NCBI RefSeq assembly: GCF_050563525.1
Contig: NZ_JBNXUN010000007.1
Span: 62,001-126,000 of the forward strand
Reading direction: 5' to 3'
Length of the DNA: 64,000 nucleotides
DNA from: Falsiroseomonas sp050563525
GTDB taxonomy: Bacteria; Pseudomonadota; Alphaproteobacteria; Acetobacterales; Acetobacteraceae
Below the pieces are notes generated by a model. The model was not told the DNA's origin and ran no database searches. It saw only the letters and a list, made by a program, of their open reading frames with translations. The stretch's first letter is position 1. The number at the start of each line of letters is the position of its first letter. A program made the position numbers and the translations under genes. This document shows positions 34,887 to 43,845 of this stretch, piece after piece.

Positions 34887-35696
34887 ATGACAATGACAAA
34901 GACCGAGGCCGGCGTCCAACCGGCCCCGGCGCGACCTGGGCAGCGGCCAGCACAGGGCTGGTGGCTCGCCGCCTACTACCGCGTCGCCTTCTATGTCTGC
35001 GTGCTGGTCTGGCTGCTGAGCTGCCTGGCCTGGAGCCTGCCGGCTTCCCTGCTGGTGCGCATCGTGCCGCGGCGGCCCGGGGAGCGCATCGGGCAATTCA
35101 TGATCATGGCGGGCTTTCGCTGGTTCCTGTTCGTCATGCGGGCCACGGGCGTGCTGCGGGTGGACCTCAGCGCCCTGGACGCGCTGCGGCAGGATGGCGG
35201 CATCGTGATCGCGCCCAACCACCCGACAATGCTGGACGCGGTGCTCATCATCTCCCGCCTGCCGCGCGTGGTGTGCATCACAAAAGCCTCGCTGTGGGGA
35301 AGCTGGACGCTGGGCGGCGGCATCCGCATGGCCGGCTACATGCCGAACGACGCGCCGCTGCCGATGATCCGGCGGGCCGCGGACGCGGTGCGGGGCGGCA
35401 GCCAGTTGCTGATCTTCCCGGAAGGCTCGCGCACCGGACGCAAGCCGGTGGACCGGCTGCACCGCAGCTTCGCGCTGATGGCGCGCGCCGCCGGGGCACC
35501 CGTACAGGCGGTGCTGATCGAGGCCGACAGCCCCTATCTCAGCCGCGGCTGGCCGCTGTTCCGCCGGCCGGTGCTGCCGCTGGTCTACCGGGTGCGGCTG
35601 GGCGAGCGCTTCGAGGTGGGGGCGGATGCCGATGCCGGCGTGGCGCGGCTGGAACAGCATTTCCGCAGCGAACTGCCGCAGGCTCCACCCGCGTGA
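34887..35696 (+). CDS. PlsC-like 1-acyl-glycerophosphate acyltransferase
   Basis: 269 aa with two N-terminal hydrophobic helices. The catalytic HX4D motif is NHPTMLD (H112, D117), followed by IFPEGSRTG. Transfers acyl groups to glycerol phosphate or a similar acceptor at the inner membrane. PlsC-like genes are regular members of aryl polyene loci. Divergent from the methyltransferases, and overlapped at its end by the glycosyltransferase GTG (GTGA). Confidence 0.8.
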   Translation: MTMTKTEAGVQPAPARPGQRPAQGWWLAAYYRVAFYVCVLVWLLSCLAWSLPASLLVRIVPRRPGERIGQFMIMAGFRWFLFVMRATGVLRVDLSALDALRQDGGIVIAPNHPTMLDAVLIISRLPRVVCITKASLWGSWTLGGGIRMAGYMPNDAPLPMIRRAADAVRGGSQLLIFPEGSRTGRKPVDRLHRSFALMARAAGAPVQAVLIEADSPYLSRGWPLFRRPVLPLVYRVRLGERFEVGADADAGVARLEQHFRSELPQAPPA

Positions 35697-36472
35697 CGCC
35701 GCCTTCCTGCCCGCCCCCCGATTCCCAGCGGCTGGTCCTGATCCCGAGCTACAATACCGGCCCGAAGCTGGTGGAGACGGTGCGCGCGGCGCGCGCCGCT
35801 TGGGCGCCGGTCTGGGTGGTGGTGGATGGCAGCACCGATGGCAGCGAGGTGCTGCTGCGCCAGGCGATGGCGGGCGATCCGCTGCTGCGGATCCTCTCGC
35901 TGCCCGTCAATGGCGGCAAGGGCGCCGCGGTGCTGGCCGGGCTGGTGGAAGCCCACGCCGCCGGCTTCACCCATGCGCTGCTGATGGATGCCGATGGCCA
36001 GCATCCCGCCGACAGCATCGGCCGCTTCATGCAGGCCTCGGTGGCGCAGCCGGAGGCGTTGATCCTCGGCCGGCCGGTGTTCGGGCCGGAGGCGCCGCTG
36101 CTGCGGGTGCGCGGGCGGCGGATTTCCAACTGGTGGGCCAACCTTGAAACCCTGGGCGCCGGCATCGGCGATTCTCTCTTCGGATTCCGGGTCTATCCGA
36201 TCGCGCCGCTGCTGCGGGTGATGCAGCGCAGCCGCTGGATGCGGCGCTTCGACTTCGACCCGGAGGCGGCCGTCCGGCTGGCCTGGGCGGGGGTGCCAAT
36301 CGTGAACCTGCCGGCGGCGGTGCGCTACCTCGCCCCGGCGGAAGGCGGCGTCTCGCATTTCAAATATGGCCGCGACAACGTCCTGCTGACGGCGATGCAT
36401 ATCCGGCTGGTGCTGGGGATGCTGGCGCGGCTGCCCTGGCTCATGCTGCGGCGGCCAGGGACACGGCGCTGA
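35693..36472 (+). CDS. family 2 glycosyltransferase
   Basis: 259 aa. GT-A fold with LVLIPSYNTG at the start, VVVDGSTDGS, LPVNGGKGAAVLAGL, and the DxD motif as LLMDADGQHP. It resembles dolichol-phosphate-type GT2 proteins, but without membrane helices at the C-terminus. GT2 genes beside acyltransferases are common in aryl polyene loci, where a sugar may be added to the head group. Start GTG overlaps the previous stop; the 3' end overlaps the convergent deacetylase gene by 32 bp. Confidence 0.8.
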   Translation: MTPPSCPPPDSQRLVLIPSYNTGPKLVETVRAARAAWAPVWVVVDGSTDGSEVLLRQAMAGDPLLRILSLPVNGGKGAAVLAGLVEAHAAGFTHALLMDADGQHPADSIGRFMQASVAQPEALILGRPVFGPEAPLLRVRGRRISNWWANLETLGAGIGDSLFGFRVYPIAPLLRVMQRSRWMRRFDFDPEAAVRLAWAGVPIVNLPAAVRYLAPAEGGVSHFKYGRDNVLLTAMHIRLVLGMLARLPWLMLRRPGTRR

Positions 36473-37259
36473 ACCCCCCGGCACGGATGCGTGCCAGCAG
36501 CGGCGGCAGGGCCGACAGCGCCACCGGGCGGCCCCAGGGGTCGCGGGCCGTGTTGCCGTCATGCAGCAGCAGGATGTCCCGGCCGGCCATGCCGTTGGCC
36601 AGCCGGCGCAGCACGCGCTGCGGGTCGCGGATGCGGGTGTCGTAGCCGCGCCGGGTCCAGGCCGCCAGGTGTAGCCCTTGGCCGGCCAGCACCGGGTCCA
36701 GCAGCGGGCTGCGCAGGCCCATCGGCGCGCGGAACCAGCGCGGCGCTGTGCCGGTGATGCTGGCGATGGTGTCCTGCGCCTCCGCGACTTCCCGCCGCAG
36801 CGCCCACAGGCCGAGTGCGGCGAAATAGCCGGGATGGGTCTGGGAGTGGTTTTCCACCGTGTGTCCGCGCGCCAAGATCTGCCGCAGCAGCGCCGGGTGG
36901 CGGGCGGCGCGGGCGCCGATGACGAAGAAGCTGGCGCGGGCGCTGGCGGCATCCAGCAGGTCCAGCACGCGCGGCGTCACCTCCGGGTCCGGGCCGTCGT
37001 CGAAGGTCAGGGCGACGGCGTCGCCCTGACCTTCGGGCAGGCGGACCAGGTTCGGGCCGAGCAAGGTGCCGCGCGGGTGCATCAGGCCGGCCAGCAGCGC
37101 GTGGTTGCAGGCCAGCACGCCCAGCACCTGCGGCCAAAGCCCCGGCTGCACCGCCAGCGTGGCCGCGCCCAGCCCATGCAGCCACAGCGAGGCCCGTGGC
37201 AGCGGCGCGGGATGCCAGGCCCGCAAGCTCGCCACGACCGAGGGGTTGGGGGGACGCAC
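36441..37259 (-). CDS. polysaccharide deacetylase (NodB/CE4 family)
   Basis: 272 aa. CE4 motifs: TFDDGPDPEVTP (motif 1 with the catalytic Asp pair), GHTVENHSQTHPG (motif 2, HxxxH-type metal ligands), RAPMGLRSPLL (motif 3) and LLLHDGN. A hydrophobic N-terminal part (LHGLGAATLAVQ) may anchor it. GTG 37259 was chosen because GGAGG lies 7 bp upstream. De-N-acetylates a polysaccharide or lipid-linked sugar. Confidence 0.8.
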   Translation of the reverse strand: MRPPNPSVVASLRAWHPAPLPRASLWLHGLGAATLAVQPGLWPQVLGVLACNHALLAGLMHPRGTLLGPNLVRLPEGQGDAVALTFDDGPDPEVTPRVLDLLDAASARASFFVIGARAARHPALLRQILARGHTVENHSQTHPGYFAALGLWALRREVAEAQDTIASITGTAPRWFRAPMGLRSPLLDPVLAGQGLHLAAWTRRGYDTRIRDPQRVLRRLANGMAGRDILLLHDGNTARDPWGRPVALSALPPLLARIRAGGFSAVSLAAAA

Positions 37260-37318
37260 GCCGTATCCTCCGCGGCGCCGATACGCCGCGCGCGATCTAA
37301 GGCGATCCCCAGCCCTGC

Positions 37319-37343
37319 GTCGACGGCCGGTGTCGACGGCCGG
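37319..37343 (+). repeat. short direct repeat in the divergent gap
   Basis: GTCGACGGCCGG occurs at 37319-37330 and 37332-37343, 13 bp apart, followed by a partial third copy (ATCGACGTCC). It lies between the deacetylase (minus) and the CoxL-type gene (plus), so it may be a regulator site. Confidence 0.35.
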
Positions 37344-37419
37344 CATCGACGTCCTGCCCCCAGCCTTGCGGGAGTCCGTGGCTTGCTGGCAACTGGCGCC
37401 GGCTTCGGGTGGAGATCGC

Positions 37420-39708
37420 ATGGCGTTCGATGTGCTGCCGGGACTTGGGGCGCCGCTGCGGCGGCTGGAGGATCCGCGTCTGCTGACCGGCGGCGGCCGG
37501 TTCACCGCCGGGCTGGCGGCGCCGGGGGCCCTGCAGGCGATGTTTCTGCGATCTCCGCACGCACATGCCCGAATCCGGCGCGTGGCAACGGAGGCGGCGC
37601 TGGCGCTGCCGGGCGTGGTCGCGGTGATCACGGGGCGGGACGTGGCGGGGCTAGGGCACAATCCGGCAGTGACGGAAATCCGCGACGCCGCCGGCCGCCG
37701 CCATGTGGAACCGCGGCGGCTGCCGATCCCGCAGGACCGCGTGCGGCATGTCGGCGAGATCGTCGCGATGGTGCTGGCCGAAACCCTGGCGCAGGCGCGC
37801 GATGGCGCGGAGGCGGTGGAGGTCGACTACGAGCCGCTGCAAGCCGTGGTGCGCGGCGACGATGCGTTGCAGCCCGGCGCACCGCTGCTGCATGAGGACG
37901 CCCCCGGCAACCTGGTCTGCGACTGGCAGCGCGGCGATGAAGCGGCGGTCGCCGCCGCCTTCGCCGGTGCCGCCCACATCGCGCGGCTGCACCACCGATC
38001 GCCGCGCATCCTGGCCGGCTACCTGGAAACCCGCGCGGCACTGGCGCAGTGGGATGCGGCGACCGGCCGCGTCACGCTGACCACGCCCTCCCAGGGCGTC
38101 CACCTGCTCGCCCGCGTGCTGTGCGACCACATCCTGCTCTGGCCGCGGGAGAAGCTGCGCGTGGTGACGCCGGATGTCGGCGGCGGGTTCGGGCCGAAGC
38201 TGCCGCCCTATCCCGAACAGGCGCTGGCCTGCTTCGCCGCCGCGCGCCTGCAACGCGACGTGCGCTGGGTGCAGGACCGCACGGAACACCACCTGGCGGA
38301 CACTCACGCCCGCGACCTGGTGGCGGATGCGGCGCTGGCGCTGGATGCGGATGGGCGGTTCCTGGCGATACAGGTCCAGGGCGTGGCGAATTTCGGCGCC
38401 TGGGTCTCCACCGTGAACCCCACCATCCCGACCGGCGGCATGGCGAAGGTGCTGGGCGGGCTCTACGACATTCCCGCCGCCCACATCGCGCTGCGCTGCG
38501 CCTTCAGCAACACCGCACCGGTGGACGCCGTGCGCGGCGCCGGCAAGCCGGAAGCGCTGGTGCTGCTGGAGGGCCTGGTGGATGCGGCGGCGCGGCAGAC
38601 CGGGCGCGACCCGGTGGACCTGCGGCGGCTGAACCTGCTGCGGCCCGACGCCTTCCCGTATCGCACCGCGCTCGGCTACCGCTACGACAGCGGCGACTAT
38701 CCGGCGCTGCTGGATGCGGCGCTGCGGCTTTCCGACGAGGCCGGCTTCGCCGACCGGCGCGCCGCCTCCGCCGCACAAGGGCTGCGGCGCGGCCGGGGCG
38801 TCGCCTGCCACCTGCATGGCTCCGGCGGCTGGGGCGATGAGACATCGCTGGTCGAGGTGCTGCCGGATGGCCGCATCGCCGCACGCACCGGCACGCAAAG
38901 CCAGGGGCAGGGCCACGCCACCGCCTATGCGCAGGTGCTGGCGGCAACCCTCGGCGTCGATCCGGCGCGAATCACCGTCGAGCAGGGCGACAGCGACCGC
39001 ATCCCGCGCGGCGGCGGCACCGGCGGGTCGTCCTCGACCATCATCTCCGGCACCACGCTGGTGCTGGCGGCGGAGGCTGCGATCGAGCAGGGCCGCGCCG
39101 CGGCGGCGGAGATGCTGGAGGCGGCCACCGTCGATGTCGCCTGGCGCGATGGCGCCTACGAGGTGGTGGGAACCGACCGGCGGATTGGCCTGGCGGCGGT
39201 TGCGGCGCGGCAGGGCGGGCTGGAGGGTCGCGCGGATTTCGCAGACACGGTCGAGACCTGGCCCGCCGGCGTCGCGGTGGCGGAGGTCGAGGTGGACCCG
39301 GAGACCGGGCTGGTGGTGCTGGACCGCTACGCCGCCGCGGTGGATGCGGGCACGGTGGTGAACCCGGTGCTGCTCGCTGGGCAATTGCACGGCGGCTGGG
39401 CGGCCGGCATCGGCCAGGCGCTGATGGAACAGGCCGACTACGACCCTGAAGGCCAGCTGCTGAGCGCGACGCTGATGGACTACGCGATGCCGCGGGCGGA
39501 GGCGGTGCCGGGCTTCGTGCATGGCATGGTCCCGGTGCCCTCGCCCAACAACCGCCTCGGCATCAAGGGGGTGGGGGAGTTGCCGACCAATGGCGCGCCG
39601 GCGGCGCTGGCCAATGCGGTGCTGGATGCGCTGGCCAGGGATGGGGTCACGCAGGTCGCGTTGCCGATGACGCCGGAACGGGTCTGGCGGGCGCTGAACG
39701 GCGGTTGA
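37420..39708 (+). CDS. orphan CoxL/XdhB-type molybdopterin-binding hydroxylase subunit
   Basis: 762 aa, full length. Landmarks of the xanthine dehydrogenase/CO dehydrogenase large subunit: VGGGFGPKLPPYPE, AVRGAGKPEALVLLEGLVD, the Mo-cofactor loop GTQSQGQGHATAYAQVLA, GGGTGGSSST and the catalytic glutamate loop GIKGVGELPTNGAPAA. These enzymes hydroxylate aldehydes, purines or aromatic heterocycles and normally need an iron-sulfur and an FAD subunit, neither of which is next to it. GGTGGAG precedes ATG 37420. The substrate cannot be told; the CO-specific loop with VAYRCSFR is absent. Confidence 0.85.
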   Translation: MAFDVLPGLGAPLRRLEDPRLLTGGGRFTAGLAAPGALQAMFLRSPHAHARIRRVATEAALALPGVVAVITGRDVAGLGHNPAVTEIRDAAGRRHVEPRRLPIPQDRVRHVGEIVAMVLAETLAQARDGAEAVEVDYEPLQAVVRGDDALQPGAPLLHEDAPGNLVCDWQRGDEAAVAAAFAGAAHIARLHHRSPRILAGYLETRAALAQWDAATGRVTLTTPSQGVHLLARVLCDHILLWPREKLRVVTPDVGGGFGPKLPPYPEQALACFAAARLQRDVRWVQDRTEHHLADTHARDLVADAALALDADGRFLAIQVQGVANFGAWVSTVNPTIPTGGMAKVLGGLYDIPAAHIALRCAFSNTAPVDAVRGAGKPEALVLLEGLVDAAARQTGRDPVDLRRLNLLRPDAFPYRTALGYRYDSGDYPALLDAALRLSDEAGFADRRAASAAQGLRRGRGVACHLHGSGGWGDETSLVEVLPDGRIAARTGTQSQGQGHATAYAQVLAATLGVDPARITVEQGDSDRIPRGGGTGGSSSTIISGTTLVLAAEAAIEQGRAAAAEMLEAATVDVAWRDGAYEVVGTDRRIGLAAVAARQGGLEGRADFADTVETWPAGVAVAEVEVDPETGLVVLDRYAAAVDAGTVVNPVLLAGQLHGGWAAGIGQALMEQADYDPEGQLLSATLMDYAMPRAEAVPGFVHGMVPVPSPNNRLGIKGVGELPTNGAPAALANAVLDALARDGVTQVALPMTPERVWRALNGG

Positions 39709-40050
39709 TCAGGCCGAGCGGATCCAGGCAATGAAGACCAGGAAGCTGGCGACGCCGGCGATGGCGTGCAGCGCCAGGACCAGCTTCGCGCCCCGCCGGA
39801 GGTAGCGGTACGCGCTCCACCCGGCGGCGGCGGCGAGGCCCACCAGAAGCAGCGGCAGGGCGCGCGGCGGGCCGGTTTCGGCGGCGGGCGCGGTGACGGT
39901 CAGCAGCAGAACCAGCGCGGTGGCCGCGAGGGCCAGGACCAGGTGCGCGCGCACCACCAGCGGCTTGCGGATGCGCTGCAGCCATAGCAGCCCGGCGGCG
40001 ACGCCGAGGGCGAGCGTGGCGAGCAGGGCCAGGAGGGCGGCCAGGTTCAT
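39709..40050 (-). CDS. small membrane protein, four predicted helices
   Basis: 113 aa with four hydrophobic segments. Not assigned to a known family. ATG 40050 has GGAG about 8 bp upstream. It is convergent with the CoxL-type gene, from which it is separated by no spacer. A run of eleven G (C on its own strand) lies 17 bp before its start codon. Confidence 0.6.
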   Translation of the reverse strand: MNLAALLALLATLALGVAAGLLWLQRIRKPLVVRAHLVLALAATALVLLLTVTAPAAETGPPRALPLLLVGLAAAAGWSAYRYLRRGAKLVLALHAIAGVASFLVFIAWIRSA

Positions 40051-40066
40051 GGGCAACTCCGTGCCG

Positions 40067-40077
40067 GGGGGGGGGGG
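40067..40077 (+). repeat. G11 homopolymer tract
   Basis: Eleven consecutive G lie just upstream of the minus-strand gene starting at 40050. Tracts of this length are prone to slippage and could alter expression by changing promoter or leader spacing. An assembly or sequencing error is also possible. Confidence 0.9.
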
Positions 40078-40128
40078 CGGCTGCGGATCGGACCTCCCAG
40101 CCGCCGCCGCGTCAAGCGGCGCGGCGCC

Positions 40129-40410
40129 TTATCCGGTGATGAGCAGGCCCAGGCCGATCATGGCCAGCAGCAGCATGATCCCGGCCCGCAGCGCCGTCAT
40201 CAGGTCCGCGCGTTTCGACGTGGCCTCGCCATCCTCGCTGTCCCAGCCGGAGGACACCACGGGATAATCCGGTCGCGCCGGCCGGCTCGGCGCCACCGGC
40301 TGGGAAGGTTGCGGGACAGGCTCCGGCAACGGGCTGGAGGCGAGGTCGGCGGGAGGCCGCAGCCCGAGCAGGCTGCGCGGCTCATCTGGGGTCCGGGCTT
40401 CGGTCATCAT
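40129..40410 (-). CDS. hypothetical protein with C-terminal membrane anchor
   Basis: 93 aa. A proline-rich N-terminal half (SSPLPEPVPQPSQPV and similar) precedes one C-terminal hydrophobic helix (LRAGIMLLLAMIGLGLLI). No recognised domain. Probably a tail-anchored inner-membrane protein. Confidence 0.5.
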   Translation of the reverse strand: MMTEARTPDEPRSLLGLRPPADLASSPLPEPVPQPSQPVAPSRPARPDYPVVSSGWDSEDGEATSKRADLMTALRAGIMLLLAMIGLGLLITG

Positions 40411-40633
40411 GAGGGCGAGTATCGTCCTGCCCCACCCACTCATCCACCACCCGCAAGTCGTATGCACTTCGAAATGTATCATATGCAGAAGAGAACCGGT
40501 GTGGCCTTCGCAACGTCCGGTAATCCTGATGGTCGCCGCTGCGCGCATATGGCAGGCGACGAGGCGCGTGAGACAGCAGGGCGCGCAGGGGCCATTGGCC
40601 GATGCAACCCTTGATCCGTTGGGGAAACGGCCT

Positions 40634-41251
40634 TCAACGGAGCGGGCGGGCCGGAACTCCGCCGATACGCGCGCCGGGCGTAACCTCCGCCGAAACGGCC
40701 GCGCCAGGCGCCACCAGCGCATCCTCCCCGATCGTGACCCCGGGCCGCACCACCGCGCCGGCCGCCACCAGGACACGCGCCCCCAGCGACACCCGGCCGC
40801 AGAGCACCGCGCCGGGGCCGAGATGGGCGGCCTCGCCGAGGGTGCATTCATGCTCGACGATCGCGCCGGTATTGACCAGCGCCAGCCGGCCGAGCGCCGC
40901 CTCCGGCCCCACCACCGCGCGCGCCATCACCTGCGCGCCGGCGGCGATGCTGGCGCTGGGGGAGACCAGGGCGGCGGGGTGCAGCAGCGGCGGCAGGGTG
41001 AAGCCGGCGGCCTCGCACAACGCGCCGAGGCGCTGCCGGGCGGCGTTGTCGCCGATGGCGATCACGGCCTCGACCAGACCTTGGGCCCGCAGCGCGGCCA
41101 GGAGGCCGGTGTCGCCAAGCCAGGCGCAGCCCAGCACCGGCCCGTGGTCGCCACCGTCATCCAGCAGCCCCGCCACCGCGGAACCGTTGGCGCGGATTGC
41201 CTCGATCACCGGGCGGGCGTGGCCGCCGGCGCCGAGAACCAGGACAGCCAC
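40634..41251 (-). CDS. NeuD/PglD-like sugar O/N-acyltransferase
   Basis: 205 aa. The N-terminus is the Rossmann-like PglD_N domain (VLVLGAGGHARPVIEAIR), the C-terminal half is a left-handed beta helix of hexapeptide repeats (LVNTGAIVEHECTLGEAAHL). Such enzymes acetylate a UDP-amino sugar or a sialic acid-like sugar with acetyl-CoA, for surface glycans. GTG 41251 is the best start. It follows the SLT-SPOR gene on the same strand. Confidence 0.8.
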   Translation of the reverse strand: MAVLVLGAGGHARPVIEAIRANGSAVAGLLDDGGDHGPVLGCAWLGDTGLLAALRAQGLVEAVIAIGDNAARQRLGALCEAAGFTLPPLLHPAALVSPSASIAAGAQVMARAVVGPEAALGRLALVNTGAIVEHECTLGEAAHLGPGAVLCGRVSLGARVLVAAGAVVRPGVTIGEDALVAPGAAVSAEVTPGARIGGVPARPLR

Positions 41252-41258
41252 GGCGCCA

Positions 41259-42839
41259 TCAGGCCCCGGGCGCGACCACCATGCAGGCTCCGCGGCGCAT
41301 GCGCTGGCAGGCCTGTTCGGCCGCGTCGCGGTCCGCGAGGCCGGTGACGCGCGCGCGGTACAGGATGGTGCGGCCCTGCGAGGCCGGCTGCACCTGGGCG
41401 CTGGTGCCGGCGGTGCGGAGCGTGCTGCGCGCCTCCCCGGCCGCGGCGCGGGCGAGGTTCTCCGAGGCGAAGGCGCCGACCTGGATGCCCCAGTTGCCGG
41501 CAGCCGCCCGCGCGGGTGCTGCGGCCTGCCGCGTTGCCGCGGGCAGCGTGCTGGCCTGGGCCTGGCCGATGATGGAGAAGCCACGCGGAGAAGGCTGGGC
41601 GAAGCCCGGCGGCATCACCGGCACGAAAGGCTGCGCCACGGCGGCGGTGCGGGCCGCCGGCGGGGCGGCTGGCGCCGGCTCGGCCCGGGCCGGTGCCGCG
41701 CCGACCGAGGCATAGCGAGCGAACTCAGCCGGCGGCGCCGGCAGGGATTCGACCTGGAAGCCGGCGCCGGGCGTGCCCGGGTCTCCGGGGCTGGTGATCG
41801 GCGCCATGGCCAGTTGGGTCGTCGCCGGCGGCACATAGGCCCCACCCTGCGGAAGGTCGCCGGGGCTGGTGATCGGCTCCATCCGGGTCTGGAAATCGCC
41901 GAGGCTGGCGACCGGTGCCATGGCAATGACGCTGCCCTGCTGGCGGGCCGGCGCCGCGGCGGAGGCCTGTGAGACGAAGCCGCCACCGGCCGAGGCCAGC
42001 TGCGTCGGCGCCGCATAGGAATAGGCTTGGCTGCTGCCGTCCGGAATCGGCTCCATCCGCACCACCGGGCCGGGCGGCAGGCTGGCGACCTGCACGCCGG
42101 GATCGACCGCGTTGCGCTGTTCGCGCAGCGCCAGCATGGTCGCGGTATCGCCACGGCGCGGGCCGGCCGGGATATTCAGCGGGATCTCGGCAGCGGCATA
42201 GACCTCCGGCGCCGCGCGGCGGTTCGGGCTGGCGCCCTGGATGCGCGGGCCGATGCGGGCGACGTAGTTGCGGGTCTCGGCCGGCAGGCCCCGATTCGAC
42301 CAGAGGTAGTCCTCCAGCCGCCGCGGACCGGCATTGTAGGCGGCAAGGAACGCCGGGTTGCCGTACAGCTCGTACATCTCGCGCAGGTAGGCGGTGCCGG
42401 CCATCAGGCTGTCCCAGGGGTGGTAGGGGTCCGGGCCGAGGCCGTACTTTGCCTGCAATTCGCGGTAGGTGCCGGGCATCACCTGCATCAGCCCCATGGC
42501 GCCGACGCGGGAGGTGGCGCTGACGCGGCCGCCGGATTCCTGGCGCATCACCTCCCGGATCCAGCGCTCCGGGATATCGAATCGCTGCGAGGCCTGGGTG
42601 ATGTAGGGGCCCCACGGGTCATGCGACGGGCCGGGCGCGTCGTAGGTGGAGGGCCGTGCGTAGTCGCCGGAGGAGATCCGCGCCGCATGGGTGGTTGCGC
42701 GCTGCGGCGTCTGGCCGCAGGCGGCAAGCGCACTCAGCAGCAGGCAGGCCATCACAGGACGCTGCCAGGCAGCGATCACGGGCCGCCTCCAGGATGGGTC
42801 CCGAGGCTGGGCCGTGCCCGCAGCGCTGGACCTGGTCAT
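41259..42839 (-). CDS. lytic transglycosylase with C-terminal SPOR domain, lipoprotein
   Basis: 526 aa. The lipobox LAAC follows a hydrophobic segment at about residues 27-40, preceded by an unusually long basic N-terminus; the real start may be further in (GTG at 42779 or ATG at 42752). A lytic transglycosylase domain lies at about 75-200 (RQESGGRVSATSRVGAMGLM with the catalytic Glu, AAYNAGPRRLEDYL), then a long Ala/Pro-rich linker, including a repeated segment around PITSPGDLPQGG and PITSPGDPGTPG, and a SPOR domain near 450-525 (WGIQVGAFASENLARA) that binds denuded peptidoglycan. Acts at the septum or cell wall (inferred from SPOR). Confidence 0.85.
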   Translation of the reverse strand: MTRSSAAGTAQPRDPSWRRPVIAAWQRPVMACLLLSALAACGQTPQRATTHAARISSGDYARPSTYDAPGPSHDPWGPYITQASQRFDIPERWIREVMRQESGGRVSATSRVGAMGLMQVMPGTYRELQAKYGLGPDPYHPWDSLMAGTAYLREMYELYGNPAFLAAYNAGPRRLEDYLWSNRGLPAETRNYVARIGPRIQGASPNRRAAPEVYAAAEIPLNIPAGPRRGDTATMLALREQRNAVDPGVQVASLPPGPVVRMEPIPDGSSQAYSYAAPTQLASAGGGFVSQASAAAPARQQGSVIAMAPVASLGDFQTRMEPITSPGDLPQGGAYVPPATTQLAMAPITSPGDPGTPGAGFQVESLPAPPAEFARYASVGAAPARAEPAPAAPPAARTAAVAQPFVPVMPPGFAQPSPRGFSIIGQAQASTLPAATRQAAAPARAAAGNWGIQVGAFASENLARAAAGEARSTLRTAGTSAQVQPASQGRTILYRARVTGLADRDAAEQACQRMRRGACMVVAPGA

Positions 42840-43018
42840 GAGAGGATGCTCCGTCGGTTGCGGGTGACGATCCCGAGGCCTGCCCCCCCGGCCCGTGCCT
42901 CGCCCCCATGCGATGCACCAGCCCAGGCCAACCCCGACTTCCGTCCCGTCGTTCAAGTCTGCCGGCAAGTCTGACCTGCAAACGCCTAACCTAAAGCGTG
43001 GGTCGGAGGCAAGGACGA

Positions 43019-43043
43019 GATCATGGCAGTCGCTGCCGTGATC
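43019..43043. promoter_or_regulatory. near-perfect hairpin/operator-like inverted repeat in the divergent gap
   Basis: GATCATGGCAG (43019-43029) and CTGCCGTGATC (43033-43043) pair with one mismatch around a 3-base loop. The gap 42840-43136, almost 300 bp, separates two divergent envelope lipoprotein genes and holds no convincing gene otherwise. Confidence 0.4.
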
Positions 43044-43136
43044 ATGCCTTGGTGGTGGATTACGTTTAGAGCCGACCCATCTCCAAGGCCACATCTTGCC
43101 AGAACCGCCGCGCAGCCGGCCGCCGAGGATAATCCA

Positions 43137-43799
43137 ATGATCCGCCTCACCAACCGCCTGATCCCCGCCGTGGCGGCGCTGGCCCTGGTCGCGGCGCTGC
43201 CCGGCTGCGCACCGCGTGCCACCGGCAGCACGGTGGGCGCCCGCACCCTGGGCAGTGCCGCCTACGTGTCCTACGGCACCATCGTCGGCAGCCGGCCGGT
43301 GCAGGTGGCCGGCAGCGGTGGCGGAATCGGCACGGCCGCCGGGGCGGTGGCCGGCGGCCTGGCCGGCAGCTTCATCGGCGGTGACGTGCGGTCCAACCTG
43401 CTGGCCGGGCTTGGCGGCGCACTGATCGGCGGCCTGGCCGGCACGGCCGTGGAAGGTGGGCTGAGCCAGGGCAATGCCATTGAATTCATCGTGCGCGAGG
43501 ATGGCGGCGGCGACATCGCCGTGGTGCAGACGAACGAGTCGGCCCTGCAGGCAGGCGACCGGGTGGTGATCACCCGCGGCGACCGGGTGCGGCTGTCGCG
43601 CGCCGCGGATGGCCCGCCGGCCGCAACACCCTACGGCACGCCGCACCAGGGTTATGCCCCGCCCCAGGGATATGCCCCGTCCCAGGGATATGCCCCACCC
43701 CAGGGTTATGCCCCGCCCCGGGACTACGCCCCACAGGGCTACGCGCCGTCGGCAGGTTTCGACTCGGCTCCGGTGCGCTATCGCGGCGAGCCGAAGTAG
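43137..43799 (+). CDS. glycine-zipper (SlyB/Pcp-like) outer-membrane lipoprotein with a GYAPPQ repeat tail
   Basis: 220 aa. Signal peptide with lipobox LPGC near residue 22, then a glycine-zipper 2TM domain (GTAAGAVAGGLAGSFIGGDV, GLGGALIGGLAGTAVEGG) and a small beta part with VVITRGDRVRL. The C-terminal 40 residues are a Gln-Gly-Tyr-Ala-Pro repeat. SlyB/Pcp relatives support outer-membrane integrity. ATG 43137 has GAGGA 7 bp upstream, which favours it over the earlier ATG at 43023. Confidence 0.8.
   Translation: MIRLTNRLIPAVAALALVAALPGCAPRATGSTVGARTLGSAAYVSYGTIVGSRPVQVAGSGGGIGTAAGAVAGGLAGSFIGGDVRSNLLAGLGGALIGGLAGTAVEGGLSQGNAIEFIVREDGGGDIAVVQTNESALQAGDRVVITRGDRVRLSRAADGPPAATPYGTPHQGYAPPQGYAPSQGYAPPQGYAPPRDYAPQGYAPSAGFDSAPVRYRGEPK
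43647..43748 (+). repeat. 18-bp tandem repeat coding for the GYAPPQ tail
   Basis: The unit CAGGGNTATGCCCCNNCC begins at 43647, 43665, 43683 and 43701, then a changed copy at 43719 and a shortened one near 43734. It keeps the frame, so variation in copy number would only change tail length. Confidence 0.9.
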
Positions 43800-43845
43800 G
43801 CGCCTACCACTGGCTCGCCCGATCCGGTCGGGCTATGAGGCGCCG

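Noticed and set aside
37651..39522. 623-codon frame antisense to the CoxL-type gene
   Set aside because: No recognisable motif, and the plus strand encodes all landmarks of the enzyme.
43647..43748. possible CRISPR-like repeat array
   Set aside because: 18-bp units follow each other without spacers and code for a Gly-Tyr-Ala-Pro-Pro-Gln tail.
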